A stretch of DNA of 64,000 nucleotides from positions 1 to 64,000 of the forward strand of contig UQQF01000005.1 of assembly GCA_900543085.1 (NCBI GenBank). Reading direction: 5' to 3'. The DNA is from an uncultured Eubacteriales bacterium. Its GTDB lineage: Bacteria; Bacillota; Clostridia; Oscillospirales; Oscillospiraceae. Under the pieces are notes generated by a model that saw nothing but the letters and a program-made list of their open reading frames with translations, did not search any database and was not told where the DNA came from. Below are positions 18,975-27,024 of the stretch, piece by piece. Each line of letters opens with the position of its first letter. Position 1 is the first letter of the stretch. A program made the translations under genes and the position numbers.

Positions 18975-19322
18975 ATGGCTAAAAGAGACGGCGGCATATT
19001 CGGCGGGCTTTTCGACTTCAACAATGATGGCCGAACGGATGCGGGCGAGGAGTGGATAGCCTACCAGATTATGCAGGAAGTGATGAAGTCACCGGACAGC
19101 GAGCCGGAACAAAGTTGGCGCGACACCTGCGTAGACGGTAGCGAAAACGGCGTGTACCCATACGAGTACGACACTGAAGCCGAATACCTGGCAGCGATCG
19201 AGCGTGAAAAATACGCTTGGCGTGATTTTTGCGTTGTGGACTACAACAGCGGCATATTCCCCGAAGGCTACGAGACGCTGGAAGAGTTCGAGGCCGCCGT
19301 GGAAAATGGCTGGGATGGGTGA
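18975..19322 (+). CDS. Small acidic EF-hand-like protein
   Basis: A 115-residue acidic protein. GLFDFNNDGRTDAGEEW is close to a single EF-hand/dockerin-type calcium loop (D-x-N-x-D-G-x-x-D-x-x-E). Two related segments follow: SWRDTCVDGSENGVYPYEYDTEAEYLAAIE (split around residue 60) and AWRDFCVVDYNSGIFPEGYETLEEFEAAVE. They form an internal repeat of about 35 residues, each with W-R-D-x-C and a G-x-x-P-x-x-Y motif. There is no signal peptide. In-frame ATGs at 18951 and 18963 would lengthen it by a few residues. Function unknown. A strong terminator follows directly. Confidence 0.65.
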   Translation: MAKRDGGIFGGLFDFNNDGRTDAGEEWIAYQIMQEVMKSPDSEPEQSWRDTCVDGSENGVYPYEYDTEAEYLAAIEREKYAWRDFCVVDYNSGIFPEGYETLEEFEAAVENGWDG

Positions 19323-19340
19323 GCGCCGCGTAAGGAAAGC

Positions 19341-19365
19341 AAAAGGTCGCCAACGGCGACCTTTT
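19341..19365. terminator. Bidirectional terminator
   Basis: Perfect 11-base arms (AAAAGGTCGCC and GGCGACCTTTT) with a 3-base loop. A and T runs on either side let it serve both the plus-strand gene ending at 19322 and the minus-strand phosphoesterase gene ending at 19372. Confidence 0.85.
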
Positions 19366-19371
19366 ATAATT

Positions 19372-20070
19372 TTACTCCCCCAGCCTTGCATAGTTCTGAT
19401 ACATAATCCGCAGCCTGTCCATGGTTTTCGTCGTGTGGAAATGTCCGGCGTACCATCGGGCGTAGTGCAGCCTGCGCTCAATTTCGTCCAGCCACTGCTC
19501 GGTGCTCGTGTCGACGGTGCTCTGGTCGATGAACGGCAAAAACGCCTCAGTTGGCTCGTAAGTCAGCGGCGTGGTGTGGCTGAAGACAACGTCTACCTGC
19601 CAGCCGCGATGTGAGAGCACGGACTCGATGCGGCGCTTGATTTCCTCGCCCGGCTGCTCGTCGGATCACCATGCCGCACCGCGCAGTAGGCGGTACTGCT
19701 TGTCGATGCTGTACGCGCCGCCGATGGCGATGCAGCTCCTGTCGTCAAGCCCGTACACCTCGCCGCCGAGGGCAAAGAGCAGGCTCGGGTACTTGCGCTG
19801 CGCCATGACCGTGCCGCCGAAGCGCTCGACCGGCTCGTATCCGAGCACCGCCGTGGGCCGCGCCTCGTGGTTGCCGTGGATGCACAGCAGCGTTATTGGC
19901 ATCGCGGCTATGTACTGTTTGAGCTTTTCGTTGAGGTGGTTGAGGCAGTAGTTGACGCCCGCGTCGCCGAGGATTATCAGCACGTCCTCGCGCGTAGTGT
20001 GGTTGTCGCGGCAGAAACACGCGATGCGCTCAAAGCGCCCATGCGTGTCGCCGGTGAGGTAGACGCTCAT
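19372..20070 (-). pseudogene. Metallophosphoesterase with an in-frame TGA
   Basis: A single frame of 233 codons encodes a calcineurin-like phosphoesterase. TGDTHGRF (GDxHG), ILGDAGVNY (GDxx), CIHGNHEARP (GNHE) and AGHFHTT (GHxH) supply the metal-binding motifs in order. The frame is broken once, at 19666-19668, by TGA after GGAAW-type sequence. Related proteins have two Trp here (WW-x-DEQP), so TGG to TGA is the simplest change. As read, the first 134 residues would lack the GHxH motif. Other genes in the window use TGA as stop, so recoding is unlikely. The start at 20070 has AGGAGG. Confidence 0.8.
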
Positions 20071-20089
20071 ATTTCCCTCCTGATATAGT

Positions 20090-20115
20090 GAGCGGACGGT
20101 GCAGGCCGTCCGCTC
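20090..20115. terminator. Hairpin after the BRO-N gene
   Basis: Arms GAGCGGACGG and CCGTCCGCTC enclose a 6-base loop between the BRO-N gene and the phosphoesterase gene on the minus strand. There is no T run, so it may act as an RNA-stabilising or weak termination hairpin. Confidence 0.45.
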
Positions 20116-20118
20116 GTG

Positions 20119-21000
20119 TTATTTCTCATCCTCCACCTTCCCCGGCAGCTTCGCAGCGTCCTCAATGATGTCCGTCACTAGCTTCATCGTCTTGGCGTTT
20201 TCGGCGCTTATTACGGGGCGACCCATCTCGCGCTCCAGCTCTTTTCTCGCGTTGCCGGCGACGCGGCCGCCGCGCTGAGCTACGCTCAGGTTCTCGGCCA
20301 TGCCCTCGGGCTTTTCGATCTGCGAGATGCCCGTCGTGCTGGCTTCGGCCAGCATGTTCAGCACCAGCTCGAGGTCGCTCATGTTGTCGCGCAGGTTCTC
20401 CTTTTTGAGCCCCTTGAGGTCCTTATACTGCCGCGTGGTCATGCCTGACCACGCTTTACTTATCTCGTCCGTCAGTATCGCATACTCGCGGCCCTTCTGT
20501 ACGCCGCGTTTGCTCCACTCGTCCGTCAGCTCGTTGCGGATGCGTATCGCCAGCAGCCGCTGGTGCACCCACTCCTCGCTGTATCCCTTCTTGAGATACG
20601 TCTCGAGCGCGCGGTCGATGGCCTGCTCGGGGTCTATCGTCTCCTCGATACGCTCGCGGCCTACCTGCGCCAGCCAGAGCTTGAACGGCTCGGCTTTCCG
20701 TGAGGGGATAGACTGGATGATGCGCAGCAGCTGTTCCGTGTCCGCGACGTCGGTGAGACGGCGCTTGCCGTCCTTAGACTTCAATTTCAACTGCTGACAA
20801 TTTGTCAGCAGTTCGTCCGCGCCCTCATCCTTGAGCCGCTGCTTGAGCTTAGCCCAGTAGTTGCTCGCGCCGCGCTTGTCCTTCTGGTCAGTCAGTGCGC
20901 CGACTACATCCACAACGGAAAAATACCATTCTTCGCGCTCGGCGTCCCATGCGGAGCGTATGGGCTGATCCTCAAATAACTGCATTGCGTCGTTGCTCAT
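20119..21000 (-). CDS. BRO-N (antirepressor-type) domain protein
   Basis: A 293-residue protein of the chromosomal BRO-N/DinD-like family. The N-terminal domain has IRSAWDAEREEWYFSVVDVV, the ALTDQKDKRGASNYWAKLKQ region and RLTDVADTEQLLRIIQSIPS. The rest follows the family pattern, with RALETYLKKGYSEEWVHQRL, SGMTTRQYKDLKGLKKENLR and AGNARKELERE. These proteins bind DNA and are common in phage-derived and defence islands. Their host role is mostly unknown. I use the ATG at 21000 with GGGGG 8 bases upstream, rather than the TTG at 21015. A -10 box TACAAT lies at 21029-21034. Confidence 0.85.
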   Translation of the reverse strand: MSNDAMQLFEDQPIRSAWDAEREEWYFSVVDVVGALTDQKDKRGASNYWAKLKQRLKDEGADELLTNCQQLKLKSKDGKRRLTDVADTEQLLRIIQSIPSRKAEPFKLWLAQVGRERIEETIDPEQAIDRALETYLKKGYSEEWVHQRLLAIRIRNELTDEWSKRGVQKGREYAILTDEISKAWSGMTTRQYKDLKGLKKENLRDNMSDLELVLNMLAEASTTGISQIEKPEGMAENLSVAQRGGRVAGNARKELEREMGRPVISAENAKTMKLVTDIIEDAAKLPGKVEDEK

Positions 21001-21060
21001 ACTATGTACCCCCAAATTAGCTGATTAAATTGTACCACATTTTACCCGAAACTACAACGT

Positions 21061-21231
21061 TTATGTAACTTTTCGGCCCACCTCCTGCATTGCGGAGCAG
21101 AAGCGTTCCCACGGCTCCAACGTTGTCTGTGACGGGTCGCCCTCGCGGATGCGGAGGGTGCGGCGGATCTCCTTAGGGATAACGACGCGGCCCAGGTCAT
21201 CGATTCGGCGTACAATGCCGGTGGCTTTCAT
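21061..21231 (-). CDS. Short AbrB/SpoVT-like protein
   Basis: A 56-residue protein starting with the swapped-hairpin AbrB DNA-binding domain: MKATGIVRRIDDLGRVVIPK then EIRRTLRIREGDP. In full-length relatives this is followed by an 'LEIFTDxxGxVIxKKY' strand, but here the sequence changes to TTLEPWERFCSAMQEVGRKV. The C-terminal half is therefore lost or replaced. It has a strong AGGAGG ribosome site. AbrB-like proteins act as dimers regulating transcription or as antitoxins. Whether this short form folds is uncertain. Confidence 0.6.
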   Translation of the reverse strand: MKATGIVRRIDDLGRVVIPKEIRRTLRIREGDPSQTTLEPWERFCSAMQEVGRKVT

Positions 21232-21625
21232 AAAATACCTCCTGCTTATATTTCTATGTGCAGGAATTAGTATCCGCAGTTTCCAACCCTCTATGCGCAA
21301 GGTGGAATTTGGAAAAAGGAGTTGCGGAGGGTGTGACAGCCGCAGAGCTTCGTCATGAACTCCTTTGATTTCCATCATACATGTAAAACAGGTGCGAACG
21401 CCATCGTGCCGACAGAACCGCCAAAAAGAAGAACGCATATTACGTTCAAACGATTTGAGCTCAAGTGTCCATACACTGACTTTAGTCGGGACTGTGGAAT
21501 TTTAGGGGGCAATAAATAGAATAGTAATTACGTAAAACTACATGTATAAAAGGCTGCACGTTTCCGGGATTGCCCCCGCGAAAAGGGGCGTTCCGGTACT
21601 TCTTCACGTTTTTGCCGTTGAAATA
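21232..21625. other. Non-coding stretch beside the CRISPR array end
   Basis: No gene is supported here. The part next to the array (21570-21600) has an imperfect inverted repeat, with GCCCC and GGGGC cores flanked by CCGG on both sides. This lies just past the last repeat in the transcribed direction and may stop or protect the array transcript. No T run follows it. Confidence 0.4.
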
Positions 21626-22925
21626 ATTTCAATTCACGCCCCCGTGTGGGGGCGGGCTTCAAGTCTGCGGAACGGTTTGCGCAGTGCTATCCCATTTCAA
21701 TTCACGCCCCCGTGTGGGGGCGGGCTCTATGATTGCGCTTCCCCCGCTGCAAGGTATAAGATTTCAATTCACGCCCCCGTGTGGGGGCGGGCCGCTGGCA
21801 GCCTATTATGCTGCGCGGGAGTATCCGCTTATTTCAATTCACGCCCCCGTGTGGGGGCGGGCGCCGCGTTAATTGATGACGAGGATGATGAGAGTTATTT
21901 CAATTCACGCCCCCGTGTGGGGGCGGGCGGCGCGTAGCGCCCCGCCTGGCCGCGCGTGCGCGATTTCAATTCACGCCCCCGTGTGGGGGCGGGCGTGTCG
22001 AATTGGCACGAATCGGGAAACTGGCAATTAATTCAAATCACGCCCCCGTGTGGGGGCGGGCCAACACCCCAGCGCGGGGGGGCGGACGCCCCCCAATTTC
22101 AATTCACGCCCCCGTGTGGGGGCGGGCTTCGCTCCGCGAGCTGAAAGCGCTCAGCGAGGAATTTCAATTCACGCCCCCGTGTGGGGGCGGGCGGTTGCCT
22201 TGATATCGCTGAGAGCGCCATAGAGCAATTTCAATTCACGCCCCCGTGTGGGGGCGGGCTAGCATATGCGGTGCTTTTAGCGTACTGCGAGGACATTTCA
22301 ATTCACGCCCCCCGTGTGGGGGCGGGCCACGGTGATACTCCGGCACTATGATATAGGCCAATTTCAATTCACGCCCCCGTGTGGGGGCGGGCCCAACATC
22401 TCCGAGGTCGAGGTGTTCTATCCGCAATTTCAATTCACGCCCCCGTGTGGGGGCGGGGGGAGGCAAACAAAGTGGTATATCACACCAGAGAGATTTCAAT
22501 TCACGCCCCCGTGTGGGGGCGGGGCAAAATAAGAGCCGCCGAGACTGTAGCAGCAGACCTCATTTCAATTCACGCCCCCGTGTGGGGGCGGGCTATACTC
22601 CGCCTTAATCCTCAGCGCTTCCCGCGTATTTCAATTCACGCCCCCGTGTGGGGGCGGGTCCCCATTGAAGGGCTTATAGAAGCCGCAAACGAATTTCAAT
22701 TCACGCCCCCGTGTGGGGGCGGGCGCCCGGCCTATACGTCGATAACGGCATGCTTAACTATATTTCAATTCACGCCCCCGTGTGGGGGCGGGCCGGTTGC
22801 CAATGCCTGATGATAAGTGCATACTTATTTCAATTCACGCCCCCGTGTGGGGGCGGGCCAGTGATAGGCTCGTCCTCCTTTGGCTTTTCTTCAATTTCAA
22901 TTCACGCCCCCGTGTGGGGGCGGGC
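21626..22925 (-). CRISPR. Type I-C CRISPR array, 20 repeats and 19 spacers
   Basis: Twenty 32-nt repeats are separated by spacers of 33-38 nt. In the transcribed (minus) sense the repeat begins GCCCGCCCCCACACGGGGGC and ends GTGAATTGAAAT. It folds as CGCCCCC/GGGGGCG with an ACAC loop and an ATTGAAAT tail, which is typical of type I-C. Repeats begin on the plus strand at 21626, 21694, 21761, 21831, 21897, 21963, 22030, 22096, 22161, 22228, 22295, 22361, 22427, 22493, 22562, 22628, 22693, 22762, 22827 and 22894. Most are identical. The repeat at 22030 has two changes in the tail, 22295 has one extra C (33 nt), and 22427, 22493 and 22628 differ at the last plus-strand base. The leader-proximal end is at 22925, next to cas2. 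Confidence 0.97.
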
Positions 22926-23129
22926 AGCAAATTTGCATAAATGCAAAGTGCTGTTTATGTGCAAAATGGTAGAAACCAGAGATGGAATAAATGGTAAAAG
23001 ATGGCTAATAAGCAAACCTGTACAATATACAGCTGATGGATTCGTGCCGCTTGAACAAAAGCATCCGGGACGCTATTGCGCCAACCTGCCGGCATATTCT
23101 GTTTTGCCGAGGTCGGCGCAACAGCTGGC
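22926..23129 (-). promoter_or_regulatory. CRISPR leader
   Basis: An A+T-rich stretch of 204 bases between the cas2 stop and the first repeat, with no gene. A palindrome (TTTGCAT and ATGCAAA arms, 22932-22947) lies 6 bases from the first repeat. A second one (CTGTA and TACAG arms, 23018-23032) is further up. I did not find a convincing -35/-10 pair. The array may be read from here or by readthrough from the cas operon. Confidence 0.6.
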
Positions 23130-23420
23130 TTACAGGAGGATAGGTTCACCTGTCTGTACAAGACCTGTCCGACCCATGGTATCTATGCGGGTTTGATAGC
23201 TGTTTCCAAGACGATAGAACCTGACAGAATCATGGTCGTGATCTATTATGGCCGCGAGCTCAGACTTTAATGTCGCCAATTGAGCGGGGTCGACCAGAAG
23301 CTCGAATACTGAATTCTGAACCCTAAGCCCATATCTCTCGCAAAGCTTAGCCACCTTACGCAGCCGCTTTTGACCGGCCGGGCTTGAGGTGTTTACGTCA
23401 TATGTAACTAGCATCAGCAT
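23130..23420 (-). CDS. cas2: CRISPR-associated protein Cas2
   Basis: A 96-residue protein with the Cas2 ferredoxin-like fold: MLVTYDVNTSSPAGQKRLRK (strand 1 and the catalytic-type Asp), RYGLRVQNSVFELLVDPAQL, and DSVRFYRLGNS. Cas2 normally bridges two Cas1 dimers in the spacer-integration complex. Its ribosome site (GGAG, 7 bases before ATG) lies at the end of the retained cas1 fragment. The frame is intact even though cas1 and cas4 are gone, so it has no visible partner here. Confidence 0.93.
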   Translation of the reverse strand: MLMLVTYDVNTSSPAGQKRLRKVAKLCERYGLRVQNSVFELLVDPAQLATLKSELAAIIDHDHDSVRFYRLGNSYQTRIDTMGRTGLVQTGEPILL

Positions 23421-23423
23421 GGG

Positions 23424-23567
23424 TTATCTCCATACAAAAGGCGGGTAGCAGTCCAGGTCGCCGCGCAGAAGCCTGGCAAAAAGCATGGCTTGCACATACG
23501 GGACTAAACCAATCTGCACCTTTTCTCCCAGGAAAGGATGATCGATGGTTGCGGCAAATAATCGCTG
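23424..23567 (-). pseudogene. cas1: C-terminal fragment of cas1
   Basis: Directly after the cas7 stop, the same frame encodes 47 codons ending in TAA at 23424-23426. They include HPFLGEKVQIGLVPYVQA and RGDLDCYPPFVWR. This matches the very end of type I-C Cas1, which usually reads 'HPFLxxKVPIGLLPYVQA...RGDLDxYPPFLW'. There is no start codon or ribosome site, and the active-site region and the whole of cas4 are absent. The simplest reading is one deletion that removed cas4 and about 300 codons of cas1 from the usual order cas7-cas4-cas1-cas2. Confidence 0.92.
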
Positions 23568-24563
23568 TCATCCAATTTGCAGCCAGTCCTCTCCATCAGG
23601 CAGCGCTCCCCAGCAAATCGGGCCGTATGGATTGCTCTGAAAGCCGATCTCTACGCCCGAGGGCACATTGTCGACGCTGACTACGGCATCATAGTCGCGA
23701 TAGCTCCTGGCAAATTCTACGTCAGCTTTCTTCTGTACATGTACAAGCTCAAACAGCTTATGCGCGGGAGCGCAGCCCAGCTTGGCCTGACGCACCCGCT
23801 GAACCGCATCGCTGTCGTTGCCGACATGCTTGAAGATTATCAGCGGCGAGACAACTGACATCTCACCCTTGCTGGCAGAGTGGTCATGCTCGTACATATT
23901 CAAAATGGCCTCGAACAGAGCCTGGAGGTCATCGTCGTCGAAGCCGGTCTCAGCCGCAAGGTTGGCGCTGATGAAGCCTCTAATCTCGTAGAGACCAAAG
24001 GGTATCAGCTGCTTTCGACCCATCGTGCGCAATTTGTCCTCGGCGGTTTCCGCCTCCATTTTCAGATAGTCCTCCACCTTGCCGTCCTTGATGGTTTCGG
24101 CAACGGCCGTGCGCGTTATGGAGATGTCCATGGGCAGCACAGGATCCAGGCTTTTTCCGAAGGCTATCTGCACCGGACCGCGCACCTGACCCGCGTTGGG
24201 GCCGGTGGACATGACGGCGCCGAAGGTTCGCACGTCGAAGAAAAGCTCACACGCCTTCTTGCGGCCGGCGTATACAGCTTCCTTCTCCTTGGCACAGTCC
24301 TCAACGCCTGCGGCGCGTTTGGCCTCGGCTATGTGGCGGTTGAGATTCGTAGACTGCTGTACGATGATGTTCATGCCGGGCTGGCCGGCATATGCTGTCT
24401 GTATGTAGTTGCGTATGCGGCGCTTGATGGCCACGTCGGTTATAAAGCCCTGCATGGTCTGGGGATCGATGCGCGGGGCGTTTCCCATGTCGGGATCACC
24501 GTTTGGGTTGGCGTTGGTGCACGCGACGTAGTACACGAATTCATAACGGTTCTGGATAGCCAT
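23568..24563 (-). CDS. cas7c: Type I-C Cascade backbone protein Cas7 (Csd2)
   Basis: A 331-residue Cas7/Csd2 protein. The start RYEFVYYVACTNANPNGDPD carries the family signature 'NPNGDPD'. GAVMSTGPNAGQVRGPVQIA and SLDPVLPMDISITRTAV follow. It polymerises along the crRNA in the type I-C effector complex. It has GGAGGAG before the ATG and follows cas8c by 13 bases. The family usually ends soon after a 'PxGVxL' stretch. Here VPSGVEI is followed by about 25 further residues (ending DGEDWLQIG) before the TGA, right at the cas1 deletion junction. The tail might be native or come from the deletion. Confidence 0.93.
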   Translation of the reverse strand: MAIQNRYEFVYYVACTNANPNGDPDMGNAPRIDPQTMQGFITDVAIKRRIRNYIQTAYAGQPGMNIIVQQSTNLNRHIAEAKRAAGVEDCAKEKEAVYAGRKKACELFFDVRTFGAVMSTGPNAGQVRGPVQIAFGKSLDPVLPMDISITRTAVAETIKDGKVEDYLKMEAETAEDKLRTMGRKQLIPFGLYEIRGFISANLAAETGFDDDDLQALFEAILNMYEHDHSASKGEMSVVSPLIIFKHVGNDSDAVQRVRQAKLGCAPAHKLFELVHVQKKADVEFARSYRDYDAVVSVDNVPSGVEIGFQSNPYGPICWGALPDGEDWLQIG

Positions 24564-24576
24564 GTTTCTCTCCTCC

Positions 24577-26367
24577 TCAGTCAGCTTTCTTTTCCGCGGC
24601 GGCTGCGGCGCGGATACGACGGTCTTTTGCTATTTTGGCGCACATCTGGTAGTAGCCCAGTGCAAAGTACGACTGCAGCTCTGGGCTCAGAACGGTCGGA
24701 GCGTTATCCCCTATGGCACAAGCGACTTGATCGCGCAGCTCAGCGTAATCCTTCTTCTGCCAATTAGACAATTTGCCAATGTGATAATTTGACAGCTTGG
24801 ACAGTTGGCCAAGCACCAGAGCCGGGGTTTGAATGGCGGATGCATAGTACCGGTCGATCAGGCTGGCGTTGACATCCCCCATGGCGAGTCTTTGGATCTC
24901 ACCGTATACGGCCACCAGTGCTCCGCAGTGATAGGCGGGCTCCGGGTGCTTTTCGTTATATTCCATAGCAAGCTCCTCCTTTTGGTATTTTTGCCTCTCC
25001 TTGCGGCACAGCCAAGCCTTCAGCCACTGACAGGCCCAGGGGTCGGGAGTTTTGCGAACCTGGTTTTCGGCCGTGGAGCTGAGCATCTGAGAGCGGATAT
25101 AAGACAGTGCGCGCACGGCGGTTGCATTGGGAAGCTGGGTGCCGTTGATTATGGCGCTGATAATAGCGGGTGTAAGGCCTGCCAGCTCCTTGGACATACG
25201 ATCAAAAACATTTTTGTCCGAGCTCTGCTTTGCCATCAGGCGAATAAGCCTGGCAGACAATTTGGCGGGCTTGATTGCTGCGGTGCCCGAGCTGTTGATG
25301 AGAGACAGGTCGCTCTCCCACTTCCTCAGATTTTCGGTCAATTGCCCATAATTGCCCACTTCATAGGAACGCACCATGACACGGCCGCCTACTCCGCTGA
25401 GCAGTAAAATATAGTACAGGTTGGGCAAATCATGCACGGGCGTACCGGTTTTGACCGAAGCTATGTGCTCGTTTGCCTGATCTCTTGCCAGTTTGGGGTC
25501 TACATCCGGTTCCCGCCGGAGGCCTGCATCTTCGTCGTCTTCGTCGTTAAATGCGGAGTATATGATGGAGTCAATGCAGTCGCACTCCGCCTCAACCGGC
25601 TTGTCGTACCAATGGACGAATTTCATGCCGGACAAGACCGGAGCTTTTTTCAGAAGCTCATCAAGCGCAGCTTTCACTCCGGCAAATGCGTCTTCAGACA
25701 CGGGCGCGTTGGAGCCCTGCTTTAAACCGTAAGAGCAGAAGGCGTCTTTATCAAAGCAAATCAGCGTGTCTCCGCGCGCGTGCCCGCCGACGACGGACAG
25801 GCCGGAAATCGGCGGCACCGTAGCCGTGGGTATCGTGAGCTTGCCGGTTATCAGGCAGGGGGCTCTGCTGCCGGAGGGGCGGAACTGCTGCCTGAACTGT
25901 TCCCACCAGCTCCGCACGGCTGGATATTCCAGTATGCTTACACCGTCTACCATGAAGCTGAGCACTTTGGCGCCGTCCAGCTTGAGGCGATCCAGCTCGC
26001 CGGAAACGCTCGCTGCCACCTCCTCGTTACACAGAGCGTCCAGACAGAACTTCAGACGCGGCTCCATCTTTGCGGCGTCTGCCATGGTCTCGCGGAAGTA
26101 CGCCGCCTTGGCGGCGTATTTTTCGCGCTGCTGTTCATCGCTGGGAAAGAGGATGCTGCGCTTTTCGGCCAGCACGTTGCACTTGTCACCGCTGTTTGCA
26201 AGGCTGCCGATGTCCGGACAGGGGACCTTTTCGTTGCTTGTGGATATTATTCCTACATATTTTCCGCCTCTTGAAAGCGATATGTACGCGCGAACCGGCT
26301 TTTTTACATACCCGGCGGGCAAAATCAGGTTTTCCCGGAGCGCGTAATCGTACAGTTCTCTCAGCAT
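24577..26367 (-). CDS. cas8c: Type I-C Cascade large subunit Cas8c (Csd1)
   Basis: A 596-residue protein with Csd1 features: LRELYDYALRENLILPAGYV at the N-terminus, CLITGKLTIPTATVPPISGL in the middle, then ICFDKDAFCSYGLKQGSNAPV and the C-terminal LSNYHIGKL...FALGYYQM region. Cas8c recognises the PAM, and an internal start often makes the small Cas11c subunit from its 3' end. Its ATG overlaps the cas5 stop by 7 bases (ATGCTGA), so translation is coupled. The frame is intact. Confidence 0.93.
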   Translation of the reverse strand: MLRELYDYALRENLILPAGYVKKPVRAYISLSRGGKYVGIISTSNEKVPCPDIGSLANSGDKCNVLAEKRSILFPSDEQQREKYAAKAAYFRETMADAAKMEPRLKFCLDALCNEEVAASVSGELDRLKLDGAKVLSFMVDGVSILEYPAVRSWWEQFRQQFRPSGSRAPCLITGKLTIPTATVPPISGLSVVGGHARGDTLICFDKDAFCSYGLKQGSNAPVSEDAFAGVKAALDELLKKAPVLSGMKFVHWYDKPVEAECDCIDSIIYSAFNDEDDEDAGLRREPDVDPKLARDQANEHIASVKTGTPVHDLPNLYYILLLSGVGGRVMVRSYEVGNYGQLTENLRKWESDLSLINSSGTAAIKPAKLSARLIRLMAKQSSDKNVFDRMSKELAGLTPAIISAIINGTQLPNATAVRALSYIRSQMLSSTAENQVRKTPDPWACQWLKAWLCRKERQKYQKEELAMEYNEKHPEPAYHCGALVAVYGEIQRLAMGDVNASLIDRYYASAIQTPALVLGQLSKLSNYHIGKLSNWQKKDYAELRDQVACAIGDNAPTVLSPELQSYFALGYYQMCAKIAKDRRIRAAAAAEKKAD

Positions 26368-27008
26368 ACGGGCTCTCCCTTCAAAACCTCCGGGCTGTCA
26401 TAGGGAGGAACGTGTATCACGCCCTGCTTCATCACGCAGTGGTAAAGCGACAAACGCGGCCTCGCCTTTTTTCTCAGCTCGTAATCATTGAGGTCGAATA
26501 CATCGTAGACCATCAGCCCTAAATCCATATCGACGGGTATCGGCTTCGGTCCGGCGGAGTCGCCCTCCTGAAAATAAGCCACAAACTCCTTGAGGCCCAG
26601 TGCGGGCTGTACATAGGCTTTGCCATCGCGTATCCGGCGCAGCGCCTGGGCATACAGCTGGGTCTCGGTGCCTCCGAAATCCGGGCGGGGGCAGATGCTT
26701 GCGGCAAAACGGTAGCGTACATCACGCAGTGCGACCGTCTGCCGTCGGGTTCGGTCGTCGTCGGTAAAAATCGGCTTGTCCCTCACTTTTGATTTGACCT
26801 CGTTGCGTTTGAAGCTGATGTAGCGGATGGGGTTGAGCACTTCGATTCGGTTTACCTGCCACACGAACTCCCTCGGTTTAGCGTAGATGCTTGAAAGTAT
26901 CCCGCGCACAGACGACGGGGTCGGCACGGGATAGGTCAGGCGTTCCACTTTGCTCTCGGGTCTGGCAAAGCAGGCAAAGTCACCCCAGACTTCCAAAACG
27001 ATTTCCAA
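26361..27008 (-). CDS. cas5c: Type I-C crRNA-processing protein Cas5c (Cas5d)
   Basis: About 215 residues. LEVWGDFACFARPESKVERL, TPSSVRGILSSIYAKPREF and the lower region NPIRYISFKRNEVKSK are typical of Cas5c. In type I-C systems this protein replaces Cas6. It cuts the repeat RNA at the 3' base of the hairpin and then holds the 5' handle. The TTG at 27008 has GGAGG 7 bases upstream. An in-frame GTG at 27017 overlaps that ribosome site and would add three residues. It is the first gene after the promoter and repeat-like element at 27069-27136. Confidence 0.92.
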   Translation of the reverse strand: MEIVLEVWGDFACFARPESKVERLTYPVPTPSSVRGILSSIYAKPREFVWQVNRIEVLNPIRYISFKRNEVKSKVRDKPIFTDDDRTRRQTVALRDVRYRFAASICPRPDFGGTETQLYAQALRRIRDGKAYVQPALGLKEFVAYFQEGDSAGPKPIPVDMDLGLMVYDVFDLNDYELRKKARPRLSLYHCVMKQGVIHVPPYDSPEVLKGEPVC

Positions 27009-27024
27009 ATTCTTCACCTCCGTT

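Noticed and set aside
19666..19668. TGA read as Trp (alternative genetic code)
   Set aside because: Many intact genes in the window, including cas7 and nadE, end at TGA, so the standard code applies.
21658..22893. Spacers targeting genes in this window
   Set aside because: By eye I found no convincing long match between any spacer and the rest of the window. A full search was not possible, so this is only a lack of evidence.
21542..23196. Several plus-strand open frames over the CRISPR array (repeating 'ISIHAPVWGRA' and similar)
   Set aside because: They are translations of the CRISPR repeats and spacers.
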